Source: Sutcliffiella horikoshii
Lineage (GTDB): Bacteria; Bacillota; Bacilli; Bacillales; Bacillaceae_I
DNA: 64,000 nucleotides
Direction of reading: 5' to 3'
Assembly: GCF_008180725.1 (NCBI RefSeq)
Contig: NZ_VTEV01000001.1
Location: forward strand, 186,001-250,000
A program made the translations under genes and the position numbers. How positions within the stretch are numbered: the first letter of the stretch is position 1; every line of letters starts with the position of its first letter. Shown one piece after another: positions 38,455 through 47,309 of the stretch. Under the pieces are notes generated by a model. That model saw only the letters and a program-made list of their open reading frames with translations. It did no database searches and had not been told where the DNA came from.

Positions 38455-39249
38455 CTAGTCAAAGAAAGGATGATCCTCATTAATCATTAGTGGTTGAATC
38501 TTCTTCGCCTTACCTGTCTTCATATCTACGTCAATTAGAACTCCATTTAACTGGGCCCTTCCTTCAGTCACTTCAAACCTTACAGGTAAAGCAGTTGTGA
38601 AACGCTTAAGCACAGCTTCTTTTTCCACGCCTAAAATACCATCATAAGGACCTGTCATGCCTACATCCGTTATATATGCCGTGCCCTCTGGTAGAATTCG
38701 ATAATCATTTGTTTGCACATGTGTATGTGTTCCCACCACACCTGTAACTCTTCCATCGAGATACCAGCCAATAGCTTGCTTCTCACTAGTTGCTTCTGCA
38801 TGGAAGTCTACAAAGATAAATGGTGTTCTTTTCTTTGCTTCCTCTACAAGCTCATCTACTTTGTTAAAAGGGCAATCTATTGGCGGTAAAAAAGTCCGTC
38901 CTTGAAGATTAATGACCGCAAGTTCCTTTCCTTCAAAAGGAACATAGGCAATGCCTTTACCTGGGTTAGAACTAGGAAAATTTGCAGGTCTAATCATATA
39001 CTTTGCACCTTCGATAAATTCAAATATCTCTCTGTTGTCCCAAGTATGATTTCCAAGTGTGACAAGATTTGCCCCGGCTTTTAAAAAACCTTGGTAGATT
39101 TTTTCGGTTATTCCTTTTCCACCCGCTGCATTTTCTCCGTTTACGATGGTTACAGCCGGTCTATATTTACTTTTTAATTTTGGCAGGTATTCGTTTACCA
39201 TTTTTCTTCCTGGTGATCCCACTACATCTCCAATAAATAAAATTTTCAC
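38455..39249 (-). CDS. ymdB: YmdB, metallophosphoesterase (2',3'-cAMP phosphodiesterase)
   Basis: This 264-aa protein has the binuclear metal motifs of the YmdB family: ILFIGDVVGSPGR, IVNGENAAGGKG, TLGNHTWDNRE, VDFHAEATSEK and GTHTHVQTND. In B. subtilis it hydrolyses cyclic nucleotides and influences biofilm and motility gene expression. It lies 75 nt after rny. The GTG at 39249 has AAGGGA 9 nt upstream and gives the B. subtilis length; a GTG 6 nt earlier is also possible. Confidence 0.95.
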   Translation of the reverse strand: MKILFIGDVVGSPGRKMVNEYLPKLKSKYRPAVTIVNGENAAGGKGITEKIYQGFLKAGANLVTLGNHTWDNREIFEFIEGAKYMIRPANFPSSNPGKGIAYVPFEGKELAVINLQGRTFLPPIDCPFNKVDELVEEAKKRTPFIFVDFHAEATSEKQAIGWYLDGRVTGVVGTHTHVQTNDYRILPEGTAYITDVGMTGPYDGILGVEKEAVLKRFTTALPVRFEVTEGRAQLNGVLIDVDMKTGKAKKIQPLMINEDHPFFD

Positions 39250-39322
39250 AATCACTAATCCCTTCTAACAATCAATTTCTCTTTTTAGTTTTACATATGT
39301 AGACGCTGTATGCAAATGGACG

Positions 39323-39357
39323 AAAAAAAATAAAGCGGTGCAAGCACCACTTTATTT
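39323..39357 (-). terminator. Terminator overlapping the rny stop
   Basis: ATAAAGTGGTGC pairs with GCACCGCTTTAT (one G-U pair), followed by eight T on the minus strand. It sits between rny and ymdB, so ymdB expression may rely on read-through or its own promoter. Confidence 0.85.
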
Positions 39358-40914
39358 TGCATACTCTACGGCTCTTGTTTCACGAATAACCGTTACTTTA
39401 ATATGTCCTGGATAATCCAGTTCTTCTTCAATGCGTTTTCGGATATCCCGAGCTAATCGATGAGCCTCAAGATCGTCAATGGTATCTGGTTTCACCATAA
39501 TTCGAACCTCACGTCCCGCTTGAATCGCAAAGGACTTTTCGACACCTTCATAGCTTTCAGAGATCTCTTCCAACTTTTCAAGTCTGCGGATATAGTTTTC
39601 CAACGTCTCACTACGCGCTCCAGGTCTCGCCGCAGATAATGCATCTGCTGCAGCAACCAAAACTGCAATGATGGAAGTTGGCTCTGTATCACCATGGTGG
39701 GATGCGATACTGTTAATGACAACTGGATGTTCTTTATACTTTGTTGCCAATTCCACTCCGATTTCCACATGGCTTCCTTCCACTTCATGATCGACAGCTT
39801 TTCCAATGTCATGTAGCAAACCAGCACGGCGGGCAAGTGTTTCATCCTCACCAAGCTCAGCAGCCATAAGACCAGATAGGAATGCTACTTCCATGGAGTG
39901 CTTCAGAACATTTTGACCGTAGCTGGTACGGAATTTCAGGCGGCCCAAAATTTTGATTAAATCTGGGTGCAATCCATGTACACCAACTTCAAATGTTGTC
40001 TGTTCGCCCATTTCACGAATGTATTCGTCTACTTCACGTCTTGATTTTTCAACCATTTCCTCAATACGCGCAGGGTGAATACGTCCGTCTTGGACAAGCT
40101 TATCTAAAGCGATGCGTGCAGTTTCACGTCTGATCGGATCAAAACCTGATAAAATAACTGCCTCAGGGGTATCATCAATAATAAGATCAATACCAGTAAG
40201 TGTTTCAAGAGTACGAATATTACGTCCTTCACGACCAATGATTCGGCCTTTCATTTCATCATTAGGTAAGTTAACGACGGATACTGTTGTCTCAGCCACA
40301 TGGTCGGCGGCACAACGTTGAACGGCTAAAGAAAGAATCTCTCTTGCCTTTTTATCCGCATCTTCTTTTGCTCTGTTTTCGCTTTCTTTGACCATAAGAG
40401 CAATGTCGTGGGATAATTCGTTCTCAACACGATCCAAAATGATATGTTTGGCTTCTTCGCGTGTTAATGCTGAAATGCGTTCTAGCTCTTCTTGCTGTTT
40501 ACGCACTATATCATCCACTTTGCTTTCTAATTCTTCAATATGCTGTTGTCTATCGTTTAAAGAATCTTCACGCCTTTCTAATGCTACTTCTCGCTTATCA
40601 AGCGATTCATCTTTTCGATCCAGATTCTCTTCTTTTTGCATTAAACGATTTTCTTGTTTTTGCAGTTCGCTTCTACGGTCTCGAATATCACGTTCAGCTT
40701 CAGTTCGAAGTTTGTGAATTTCGTCCTTTGCTTCCAAAAGAGCTTCTTTTTTAAGCGATTCAGCTTCGCGTCTGGAATCTTCCACAATTTGATCCGCGAC
40801 ACTTCTTGCGCCAGCAATCTTCTGTTCTGCAATGGATTTACGAACATAAAAGCCAACAACTACACCGACGATTAGGGCAAGCAAAGCGGAGATAATAATT
40901 GGCATATAATCCAT
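39352..40914 (-). CDS. rny: Ribonuclease Y
   Basis: This 520-aa membrane-anchored endoribonuclease initiates mRNA decay. An N-terminal transmembrane helix ([16 protein letters not shown]) leads into a long charged coiled coil (about residues 30-200). A KH domain follows ([22 protein letters not shown] begins near 220), and then the HD catalytic domain with [17 protein letters not shown]. It is the target of the RicA/YlbF/YaaT complex. Two adjacent ATGs exist; the second, 7 nt from GAGGAGG, is preferred. Confidence 0.97.
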   Translation of the reverse strand: MDYMPIIISALLALIVGVVVGFYVRKSIAEQKIAGARSVADQIVEDSRREAESLKKEALLEAKDEIHKLRTEAERDIRDRRSELQKQENRLMQKEENLDRKDESLDKREVALERREDSLNDRQQHIEELESKVDDIVRKQQEELERISALTREEAKHIILDRVENELSHDIALMVKESENRAKEDADKKAREILSLAVQRCAADHVAETTVSVVNLPNDEMKGRIIGREGRNIRTLETLTGIDLIIDDTPEAVILSGFDPIRRETARIALDKLVQDGRIHPARIEEMVEKSRREVDEYIREMGEQTTFEVGVHGLHPDLIKILGRLKFRTSYGQNVLKHSMEVAFLSGLMAAELGEDETLARRAGLLHDIGKAVDHEVEGSHVEIGVELATKYKEHPVVINSIASHHGDTEPTSIIAVLVAAADALSAARPGARSETLENYIRRLEKLEEISESYEGVEKSFAIQAGREVRIMVKPDTIDDLEAHRLARDIRKRIEEELDYPGHIKVTVIRETRAVEYAK

Positions 40915-40971
40915 CATTACACCTCCTCTTGCTATGAACTTTTTTCTTGCTAGATTTCATTGTCGGCATGT

Positions 40972-40986
40972 ACATTGTAACAATGT
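40972..40986. promoter_or_regulatory. 15-bp palindrome in the rny leader
   Basis: ACATTGT-A-ACAATGT is a perfect 7+1+7 inverted repeat 58 nt upstream of the rny start and about 80 nt downstream of its -10. It could be an operator or a small RNA hairpin. Confidence 0.5.
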
Positions 40987-41062
40987 TTGTCAACATACAG
41001 CTCAAGGGCTTTTGCTTTTTTATAGCTCTAAAATTCTAACAAAATGTAAATTATACATACTA

Positions 41063-41091
41063 ATTGTAAATCTGTGAAAAATTATTGTCAA
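41063..41091 (-). promoter_or_regulatory. SigA-type promoter of rny
   Basis: TTGACA and TACAAT on the minus strand with a 17-nt spacer, about 150 nt upstream of the rny start codon. Confidence 0.7.
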
Positions 41092-41237
41092 GCCTGTCCC
41101 GGTAAGGATATGGCCTTTTTGGTAAACTAATCCTGTTTTTGATGAAATTTATTGAGATTTGGGTGGATTTGTTTATGTTTTTGCAACATTACCTTGTTGA
41201 TTTTCTCTTCAGATGCTTCACATTAGTTTTGAAAAAT

Positions 41238-41268
41238 ATAAAAGCCCTGCAATTATGTACAGGGCCTT
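41238..41268 (-). terminator. Terminator of recA
   Basis: AAGGCCCTG/CAGGGCTTTT stem with a loop of roughly 11 nt and a T-rich tail on the minus strand. Confidence 0.75.
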
Positions 41269-41280
41269 GTTTGGTGTGTA

Positions 41281-42321
41281 TTAAAAATCTAATTCTTCTT
41301 GATCCATTTCTTCTTCCGCTGGAGCGGTTACTTCTTTATCCAACCCGTGGTGGTCACGGATTTGCTGATGAATTTCCTTAAGGACATCCTTGTTTTCTTT
41401 AAGGAATTGTTTCGCATTTTCGCGTCCTTGTCCCAGTCTTTCTTCATTGTAGGAATACCATGAACCACTCTTTTGGACGATATCCAAATCAGAGCCCATA
41501 TCAATAACTTCCCCTTCTCTTGAGATACCTTCACCGTACATGATATCCACTTCAGCTACTTTGAAAGGAGGAGCGATTTTATTCTTTACAACTTTAATCT
41601 TTGTTTTATTCCCGACAATATCATGACCTTGTTTCAACTGCTCAGCACGACGCACTTCTAGACGTACGGAAGAGTAGAATTTCAGAGCACGGCCACCAGG
41701 AGTCGTTTCAGGATTACCGAACATTACTCCTACTTTTTCACGAATTTGATTGATGAAAATAGCAATGGTCTTTGATTTATTAATGGCACCTGAAAGCTTA
41801 CGAAGTGCTTGAGACATTAGTCGGGCTTGAAGTCCGACATGGGAGTCTCCCATTTCCCCTTCGATTTCCGCTTTAGGTACTAAGGCAGCTACAGAATCGA
41901 CAACGATAATGTCTACTGCACCACTTCTTACAAGAGCTTCAGCAATTTCTAATGCTTGCTCACCAGTGTCTGGTTGAGAAAGAAGAAGCTCATCTATGTT
42001 TACGCCTAGTTTTTGCGCATATACTGGATCCAACGCGTGCTCGGCATCGATAAACGCAGCTTGTCCACCTTGTTGCTGTACTTCAGCGATAGCATGAAGG
42101 GCAACCGTTGTTTTACCTGAAGATTCCGGACCGTATATTTCTACGACTCTACCTCTTGGATATCCGCCAGCACCTAATGCAACATCCAATGCTAACGATC
42201 CACTAGGAATAGTAGAAATCTTACGTTCTGCTTGTTCCCCTAATTTCATGATGGAACCTTTTCCAAATTGCTTTTCTATCTGTTTTAACGCCATATCTAA
42301 AGCAGCTTTACGATCACTCAC
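41281..42321 (-). CDS. recA: RecA, recombinase
   Basis: This 346-aa protein drives strand exchange and triggers LexA self-cleavage. Walker A is [14 protein letters not shown] near residue 65 and Walker B is [12 protein letters not shown]. The L1/L2 DNA loops include [21 protein letters not shown] and [20 protein letters not shown], each only partly quoted by family position. The acidic tail is [11 protein letters not shown]. The start is GTG with GAGGAGG 7 nt upstream. The promoter has a LexA-like box upstream, so it is SOS-inducible. Confidence 0.98.
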   Translation of the reverse strand: MSDRKAALDMALKQIEKQFGKGSIMKLGEQAERKISTIPSGSLALDVALGAGGYPRGRVVEIYGPESSGKTTVALHAIAEVQQQGGQAAFIDAEHALDPVYAQKLGVNIDELLLSQPDTGEQALEIAEALVRSGAVDIIVVDSVAALVPKAEIEGEMGDSHVGLQARLMSQALRKLSGAINKSKTIAIFINQIREKVGVMFGNPETTPGGRALKFYSSVRLEVRRAEQLKQGHDIVGNKTKIKVVKNKIAPPFKVAEVDIMYGEGISREGEVIDMGSDLDIVQKSGSWYSYNEERLGQGRENAKQFLKENKDVLKEIHQQIRDHHGLDKEVTAPAEEEMDQEELDF

Positions 42322-42377
42322 ACAATTTCCTCCTCTTATCTATCAAACTAAATGAATAGTATCTATTAACTACTCTT

Positions 42378-42428
42378 ACTATACCCTTTTTCTATTCATT
42401 TGGCAACTAAAAAACGAACATCCATTCG
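42378..42428 (-). promoter_or_regulatory. recA promoter with LexA-like box
   Basis: On the minus strand TTGCCA (42401-42406) and TATAGT (42378-42383) are 17 nt apart. CGAATGGATGTTCG at 42415-42428, just upstream of the -35, matches CGAAC-N4-GTTCG with one mismatch. Confidence 0.75.
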
Positions 42429-42590
42429 GTTTTTTTATAGTGAGATTTTGTCGCAAAATGTTGAGTTTATTCTAAGCGGAAAAGGGGATTTTTCTTGGTG
42501 GAATTTGAGGGAAAACACAAAATTTGGTTTTTTAATTATATTTTTGATTGGCTGAGGAAGGTTGGTGATTAACTAGGAGTGGCCAGATTT

Positions 42591-42806
42591 GAAATGTCCG
42601 AAGTTTTTGTATTCTTGACCGAAGATTTGACGAAGTTGACCAAAGATTTTGTAAAGTTGTCCGAAGTTTTTCAAAAGTTGACCAAACCAATTTTTCAAAT
42701 GACCGAACACCGTGAATTCTTGACCGAACGACCATACTAAATTGTCCGAACCCTTGTCCAAATCATTACCAAAATGTCCAAAGTTCTGGGTGTTTTGTCC
42801 GACCCA
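42591..42806. repeat. 21-bp-period A-tract repeat, locus 2 (between recA and cinA)
   Basis: GACCGAA/GTCCGAA words occur at 42596, 42617, 42638, 42659, 42680, 42701 and 42722 in exact 21-bp steps. After a one-base slip they occur at 42744, and then at 42756, 42776 and 42797. Units such as GTCCGAAG-TTTTT-CAAAAGTT are nearly identical to units at 28072-28285. The minus strand is open for 82 codons as an FGQ heptad, without a ribosome site. Confidence 0.92.
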
Positions 42807-42924
42807 ATTTAAGCGACTCAAAAAATACCCTTTTCTTTAGTTTTTGTCACAAGCATCTTCCGTTTCCTCCTACTTTCCCATTAGCCCCCAAAAGTCCAGC
42901 AACCCCGTCGTTTCATCTCCCACC

Positions 42925-42959
42925 AAAAAAGAAAAAGCAGTTGAAGTTCCCTTCAACTA
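42925..42959 (-). terminator. Terminator of cinA
   Basis: AGTTGAAG-GGAA-CTTCAACT with a long T-rich tail on the minus strand, overlapping the cinA stop. Confidence 0.85.
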
Positions 42960-44201
42960 CTTGAACAACACTTTCAATAGATAGTGACAGCCGTATTTTG
43001 CCGATCTATGTCTTATGCCATCTCGCGTTCCAGCTAAGTGAATTTTGTGAACGGTAGCTTCTCCGTTCGGGAGAGCTATTCCAATAAACACCGTGCCAAC
43101 TGGTTGATTATCCATTGTTTCAGGACCTGCAACTCCTGTAAAACTGATGCCTATATCTGTTTGCAGTAATTTTTTCACACCGATTGCCATTTCTTTTGCT
43201 GTCTGCTCACTTACTGCTCCATCGTTTTCAAGTGTTTGTTTTTTCACACCAAGCACGTTTTCCTTCACGTTATTAGTATAGCTGACAATAGCACCTTCCA
43301 TAACTTTGGAAGCACCTGAGAAACTAGTCATTTTCTCAGAGAACAAACCGCCGGTAAGACTCTCGGCACTGCTTAAAGTGAAATGAGCCTCTTGTATTTT
43401 TTCAAAAAGAACCGAGTAGATGGTATCCTCGTCATACCCAAAAAAGAAATCACCGACTCTTTCCAGAATCTCTTTTTGGCATTCATCAATTAATCGATTT
43501 GCTTCGTCAATGGATTGGTGCTTAGCCGTTAATCTAAGTGTAACCTCATTGTCCCCTGCAAGCGGTGCGATGGTCGGATTTGTTTGTCGGTCAATGATAT
43601 CTTCAATATCTGTTTCCAGTTGTGATTCCCCAATGCCAAAAAAACGGAGAACTTTGGAGACGATTTGCTCTCTGACTCCAAGCTTATCTAACAAGTATTC
43701 TCTGCCATAGACAGAAAACATAGGCTGAAGTTCTTTAGGTGGGCCAGGCAAAAGCATATATGTATGAGAGCCTTCTGTCAGCGCCATTCCAGGGGCCATC
43801 CCAAAGTCGTTCGCCAAGATGGAGGAGCCTTCTAAAACTAACGCCTGCTTTTTGTTGTTTTCACTCATCACTCGTTGTGATTTTTTAAAATAATCCTGAA
43901 TGTTGGTTAGCGCTCGTTCATCCATTACCAATTGTTTATTAAGCACTCTTGCAATGGTTTCCTTTGTCAGGTCATCTTTTGTGGGCCCGAGTCCTCCGGT
44001 GAATAGTAGGAGGTTAGATCGTTGTTTAGCTGTTGTTATCGCTTCTTCAAGTCTAGAAGGATTATCTCCGACCACTGTATGATAAAAGACGTTGATCCCC
44101 AATTCTGCAAGTTGCTTGGAAAGAAATTGGGCATTTGTATTACAAATTTGTCCCAAAAGTAATTCGGAGCCTACGGCAATAATCTCTGCATTTTTAATCA
44201 C
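42957..44201 (-). CDS. cinA: CinA, competence/damage-inducible protein (nicotinamide mononucleotide deamidase type)
   Basis: This 414-aa protein has an N-terminal MoaB/MogA-like domain ([37 protein letters not shown]). The C-terminal PncC-type amidase has [21 protein letters not shown] and [20 protein letters not shown]. CinA homologues recycle pyridine nucleotides, and the gene neighbours recA in many competent Gram-positives. The start is GTG with GGGGAG about 6 nt upstream. Confidence 0.95.
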   Translation of the reverse strand: MIKNAEIIAVGSELLLGQICNTNAQFLSKQLAELGINVFYHTVVGDNPSRLEEAITTAKQRSNLLLFTGGLGPTKDDLTKETIARVLNKQLVMDERALTNIQDYFKKSQRVMSENNKKQALVLEGSSILANDFGMAPGMALTEGSHTYMLLPGPPKELQPMFSVYGREYLLDKLGVREQIVSKVLRFFGIGESQLETDIEDIIDRQTNPTIAPLAGDNEVTLRLTAKHQSIDEANRLIDECQKEILERVGDFFFGYDEDTIYSVLFEKIQEAHFTLSSAESLTGGLFSEKMTSFSGASKVMEGAIVSYTNNVKENVLGVKKQTLENDGAVSEQTAKEMAIGVKKLLQTDIGISFTGVAGPETMDNQPVGTVFIGIALPNGEATVHKIHLAGTRDGIRHRSAKYGCHYLLKVLFK

Positions 44202-44248
44202 GGCACTCTCCCCTTATTACAGTGATATGATTGGTTTTGGGTAACGCC

Positions 44249-44376
44249 GCTGTTGATTTCCGGAAATGGCTTCGCTTTCCGCGGGGCGACCTTGAGCCTC
44301 CTCGCTTCGTTGCGGGGTCTCAACAATGTCGCTACTCCCTCACAGGAGTCTACGCCATTTGCTCCAATCATCAGCT
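44249..44376. repeat. Dispersed intergenic element with inverted ends (copy B)
   Basis: This element of about 128 bp in the cinA-pgsA gap has GCTGTTGATTTCC at one end and CCAATCATCAGC at the other. The core is GAGCCTCCTCGCTTCGTTGC followed by GGGGTCTC. It is the most complete single copy in the window and matches 57261-57389 and 29189-29316. Confidence 0.9.
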
Positions 44377-44408
44377 ATAAACTAAATTAAATAAACGTTT
44401 TCTTTTGA

Positions 44409-44987
44409 CTATTTAGAATTAACAAATGCTTGTCTGTTTTTATAGAAGTAATCCCAGCCAGAGTAAATGGTAAAGATCATTGCGACCCATAAAGCAATGG
44501 TAGCAAATGGGAATCCAATTAATTCAAATGGCAAGTTATGTAATAGAAGTGCGGATACTGCAATTATTTGGGCCCAAGTTTTGATTTTGCCAAGCATGTT
44601 TGCTGCTACCACTTCTCCTTCTCCTGCAAGTACTAATCGGAGTCCGGTGACAGCGAATTCTCTGCTGATGATGACAATGACAATCCAAGCTGGAGCCAAT
44701 TGTAACTCGACAAGTGCAATTAATGCTGCGGATACCAAAAGCTTATCTGCAAGTGGATCAAGGAACTTTCCAAGGTTGGTTACAAGATTTAGTTTTCTTG
44801 CATAATAACCATCTATCCAGTCGGTGATAGATGCAATGATAAATATAAGTGCAGCTAAAAGATGTGTGTATGGAATAGACTCATCTCCAATGACAAGATC
44901 TCCCCAATTTAATGGTGCAAGCATTAGAATCATAAAGATAGGGATCATAAAGATTCTTGAAACAGTAATTTTGTTAGGTAAATTCAC
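44409..44987 (-). CDS. pgsA: Phosphatidylglycerophosphate synthase
   Basis: This integral membrane enzyme of about 192 aa makes phosphatidylglycerol phosphate from CDP-diacylglycerol and glycerol 3-phosphate. The CDP-alcohol phosphotransferase motif is complete: DGYYARKLNLVTNLGKFLDP then LADK. It has about five transmembrane segments. The GTG at 44987 is preferred, with GGAGGA 6 nt upstream and N-terminus NLPNKITVSRIFMIP as in B. subtilis; an ATG 6 nt earlier abuts the ribosome site. It is downstream of the rodZ-like gene. Confidence 0.95.
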   Translation of the reverse strand: MNLPNKITVSRIFMIPIFMILMLAPLNWGDLVIGDESIPYTHLLAALIFIIASITDWIDGYYARKLNLVTNLGKFLDPLADKLLVSAALIALVELQLAPAWIVIVIISREFAVTGLRLVLAGEGEVVAANMLGKIKTWAQIIAVSALLLHNLPFELIGFPFATIALWVAMIFTIYSGWDYFYKNRQAFVNSK

Positions 44988-45115
44988 GTTCATTCCTCCA
45001 GCATTCAATATTGCTTTTCCACTATACATAAAATATACAGGTTTGTCTAATGTTTGCTTAAGGTTGATAGCTCAATTGTTGGCTTTATTGTAAGCATCAT
45101 TCAAAAGGTCTGTAC

Positions 45116-45143
45116 AAAAAAAGCCATCATCCTGATGACTTTA
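45116..45143 (-). terminator. Terminator of the rodZ-like gene
   Basis: GTCATCA-GGA-TGATGGC (one G-U pair) followed by seven T on the minus strand. Confidence 0.75.
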
Positions 45144-46040
45144 TTGTTGACCATTTGATACAAATTTAATAGTGACTCTCTGTGTTGTTACGTCATTTAC
45201 TGGAAAAGGAAAGTCAAATGGTTCGCCGTTGATCTTAATTTTAGTTGCTGGCACCCAGCCTACATTAAATAAGATTTCTTTTTGGGCTGATAAATCGATT
45301 GTTTCCGTTTCTCCGTCTTTAAGCTCTTTGTTAAGGAAGTATTCTCCTGATGCATTACTTACTCCCACCCAAGTGTTTCGGCCCTCTGCAGAGATTTCCA
45401 CTTCAAATTTATCCGTGTCCTTTAATTCTAATATTGCATTTGGACTGTTTGAACTTACTTCAGATAAAGTACCCGTTGTCGGTTTTTCTTCAGCAGGTTC
45501 TTCTTCCTCTGTTTCCTCCGTCGGTTCAGACTGTCCTTCATCAGTATTTTCTGTTTCGTTTTCAGCCACGTCCTCATTTTCTGACGTTGCATTATCAATG
45601 ACTACATTCTTATTATTCTCCTGAGTGTCAGATGAACTCCCAACCCCCCAGTTCTGAAAAAGCACATAGATGATTGCAACAACTGCAACGAATGCTAAAA
45701 ACATTAACACTTTAGGGATAAAATTAAAGACTTTTGTATTTTTTGACGATGGCACCTGTTTTCGAGTTTTCACTCTAGACAACTGAGGAATTTCATCTTT
45801 GTCATTTGCAGGGATATCGTTTTTGTATTCTTCAAAGATTAGTTCTGGATCAAGTCCCACAGCCTCAGAGTACTGTCTGATAAATGCACGGGCATAGAAT
45901 TGACCAGGCATGATGGAATAATTGCCTTCTTCTATTCCGATTAAATATCTTTTTTGTATTTTTGTAACGGTTTGTAAATCTTCCAGGGACAAGCCTTTTT
46001 CTTCTCTTGCCTGTTTCAGTCTATTACCTAGTTCTGTCAA
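45141..46040 (-). CDS. rodZ: RodZ-like helix-turn-helix membrane protein (YmfM)
   Basis: This protein of about 299 aa has a cytoplasmic HTH_25 domain at residues 1-70 (LKQAREEKGLSLEDLQTVTKI). A basic juxtamembrane segment and one transmembrane helix (VLMFLAFVAVVAIIYVLF) follow. Then come an acidic Glu/Thr-rich linker and a C-terminal beta domain (DUF4115, near residues 200-298). RodZ links MreB to the cell-wall elongation machinery. Two consecutive TTG codons are possible starts; the second is 6 nt from GGAAGGTG. Confidence 0.88.
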   Translation of the reverse strand: MTELGNRLKQAREEKGLSLEDLQTVTKIQKRYLIGIEEGNYSIMPGQFYARAFIRQYSEAVGLDPELIFEEYKNDIPANDKDEIPQLSRVKTRKQVPSSKNTKVFNFIPKVLMFLAFVAVVAIIYVLFQNWGVGSSSDTQENNKNVVIDNATSENEDVAENETENTDEGQSEPTEETEEEEPAEEKPTTGTLSEVSSNSPNAILELKDTDKFEVEISAEGRNTWVGVSNASGEYFLNKELKDGETETIDLSAQKEILFNVGWVPATKIKINGEPFDFPFPVNDVTTQRVTIKFVSNGQQ

Positions 46041-46061
46041 CAATTACACCTTCCAACATTT

Positions 46062-46853
46062 TTAGAAATCAAAACCCCCAAAAGGATTCTCATCAAACAT
46101 ATTATTTGGTTGCACCACATCGTAGGTGATTTCTTCATCTTCATTATTTCTAAGTTCAATAATATAATCGAAATCATCTAGTTTATATTCTGTATTTTGC
46201 ACGAAAATATCAGGATGTTCAACCACTTTTACAGCAGATATTCGCATTATTTCACGAATTAGCTGCCAATGTTTTTCATTAGCCCTTTTGGTTGATACTA
46301 TACCATCTATAATAAATAGGTTGTCTACATTATATTCATCTTCAATCAATTGACTTCGAATGGTTTGCTTAAGCAATGTGCTAGATACAAATAACCATCT
46401 TTTGTTTGCACAGACACTTGAAGCAACAATGGACTCTGTTTTGCCTACACGAGGCATCCCTCTGATTCCAATTAACTTATGACCGTCCTGTTTAAAAAGT
46501 TCGGCAAGGAAATCGACTAATAATCCTAATTCATCCCGTACAAAACGGAACGTTTTTTTATCATCTGCATCTCGCTGTATGTATCTTCCATGTCGCACGG
46601 CTAATCGATCACGCAATTTCGGCTCACGCAGCTTTGTAACAGTTATATTATCCATTGTATTAAGGATAGATTCAAGACGGACTATTTGCTCATTTGAGTC
46701 GCTTAGCAATAACATTCCCCTTCTTGCATCATCCACCCCGTTGATTGTCACAATATTGATGGATAGCATACCTAAAAGGGAAGCGATGTCCCCAAGTAGT
46801 CCTGGCCTATTGATATGTATTTCATATTCTAAATACCACTCTTTTTTCTCCAT
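46062..46853 (-). CDS. ymfK: YmfK, DUF3388 family protein
   Basis: This 263-aa protein of unknown function matches B. subtilis YmfK. The N-terminal 75 residues look like an ACT-type regulatory fold (YLEYEIHINRPGLLGDIASL). A segment near residue 130 has GIRGMPRVGKTES, a P-loop-like sequence, followed by LFIIDGIVSTKR in a Walker-B-like position, so nucleotide binding is plausible. The C-terminus ends NMFDENPFGGFDF. It lies 21 nt upstream of the rodZ-like gene. Start ATG 46853 with GAAGGGG close upstream. Confidence 0.9.
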   Translation of the reverse strand: MEKKEWYLEYEIHINRPGLLGDIASLLGMLSINIVTINGVDDARRGMLLLSDSNEQIVRLESILNTMDNITVTKLREPKLRDRLAVRHGRYIQRDADDKKTFRFVRDELGLLVDFLAELFKQDGHKLIGIRGMPRVGKTESIVASSVCANKRWLFVSSTLLKQTIRSQLIEDEYNVDNLFIIDGIVSTKRANEKHWQLIREIMRISAVKVVEHPDIFVQNTEYKLDDFDYIIELRNNEDEEITYDVVQPNNMFDENPFGGFDF

Positions 46854-46955
46854 CAAACCCCTTCACCCTCTCTAACAAATCGAACTCGTCTATGTTACTT
46901 CTATCATATCCAATATTTCTTTAATAGGAAAGTAATTACTTATGAAATTTGGCAA

Positions 46956-46984
46956 CAAAAAAAGAGAGGTAGAGGCCTCTCTTA
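46956..46984 (-). terminator. Terminator overlapping the ymfJ stop
   Basis: AAGAGAGG/CCTCTCTT with a short loop, then seven T on the minus strand. Confidence 0.85.
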
Positions 46985-47239
46985 ATGCGTTCCGTCGTTT
47001 TGAACCAATTTCACCATCATATTGGCAATTGCATGTTGCTCTTCTGGGCTTGCCACTTTCCAAAGGTCAGCTAAAACTCTTTCTTGCGGGTTTTTCGCTT
47101 CTACTTCTTTTGCAAGATAGTCACCGATTTCATAAGCAAGTTGAGAAATAGCACCATTGTCCATTCCTTCATGCTCTGCATGATTAAGACGGTCACCTAA
47201 AAAACCTTTCCATTGTTCCCAGTTATCAAGTACTGACAT
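46982..47239 (-). CDS. ymfJ: YmfJ, DUF3243 family protein
   Basis: This 85-aa soluble helical protein has NWEQWKGFLGDRLNHAEHEG and LAYEIGDYLAKEVEAKNPQE, defining DUF3243 (YmfJ). Function is unknown. AAGGAGG precedes the ATG and it has its own terminator. It sits between ymfI and ymfK as in B. subtilis. Confidence 0.9.
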   Translation of the reverse strand: MSVLDNWEQWKGFLGDRLNHAEHEGMDNGAISQLAYEIGDYLAKEVEAKNPQERVLADLWKVASPEEQHAIANMMVKLVQNDGTH

Positions 47240-47309
47240 ATTAATTCCTCCTTACACATTTGTTCAAGAGTTAGTATGCGATGCTCCTACTTGATTTATG
47301 CATGTCATG

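Larger units (their letters stand above)
40918..41237. other. rny leader and recA-rny intergenic region
   Basis: AT-rich and without a gene. It contains the rny promoter (41063-41091), a 15-bp palindrome in the leader (40972-40986) and the recA terminator just beyond its right end. The remaining sequence shows nothing recognisable. Confidence 0.6.

Noticed and set aside
41139-41381. 80-codon plus-strand frame across the recA terminator
   Set aside because: It overlaps the recA 3' end and terminator in antisense and has no ribosome site.
42573-42821. 82-codon minus-strand FGQ heptad frame in 21-bp repeat locus 2
   Set aside because: Same reasoning as for locus 1: TTG start, no ribosome site, and a one-base slip breaks the heptad near 42744. 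Similarity of the two frames follows from shared DNA repeats.
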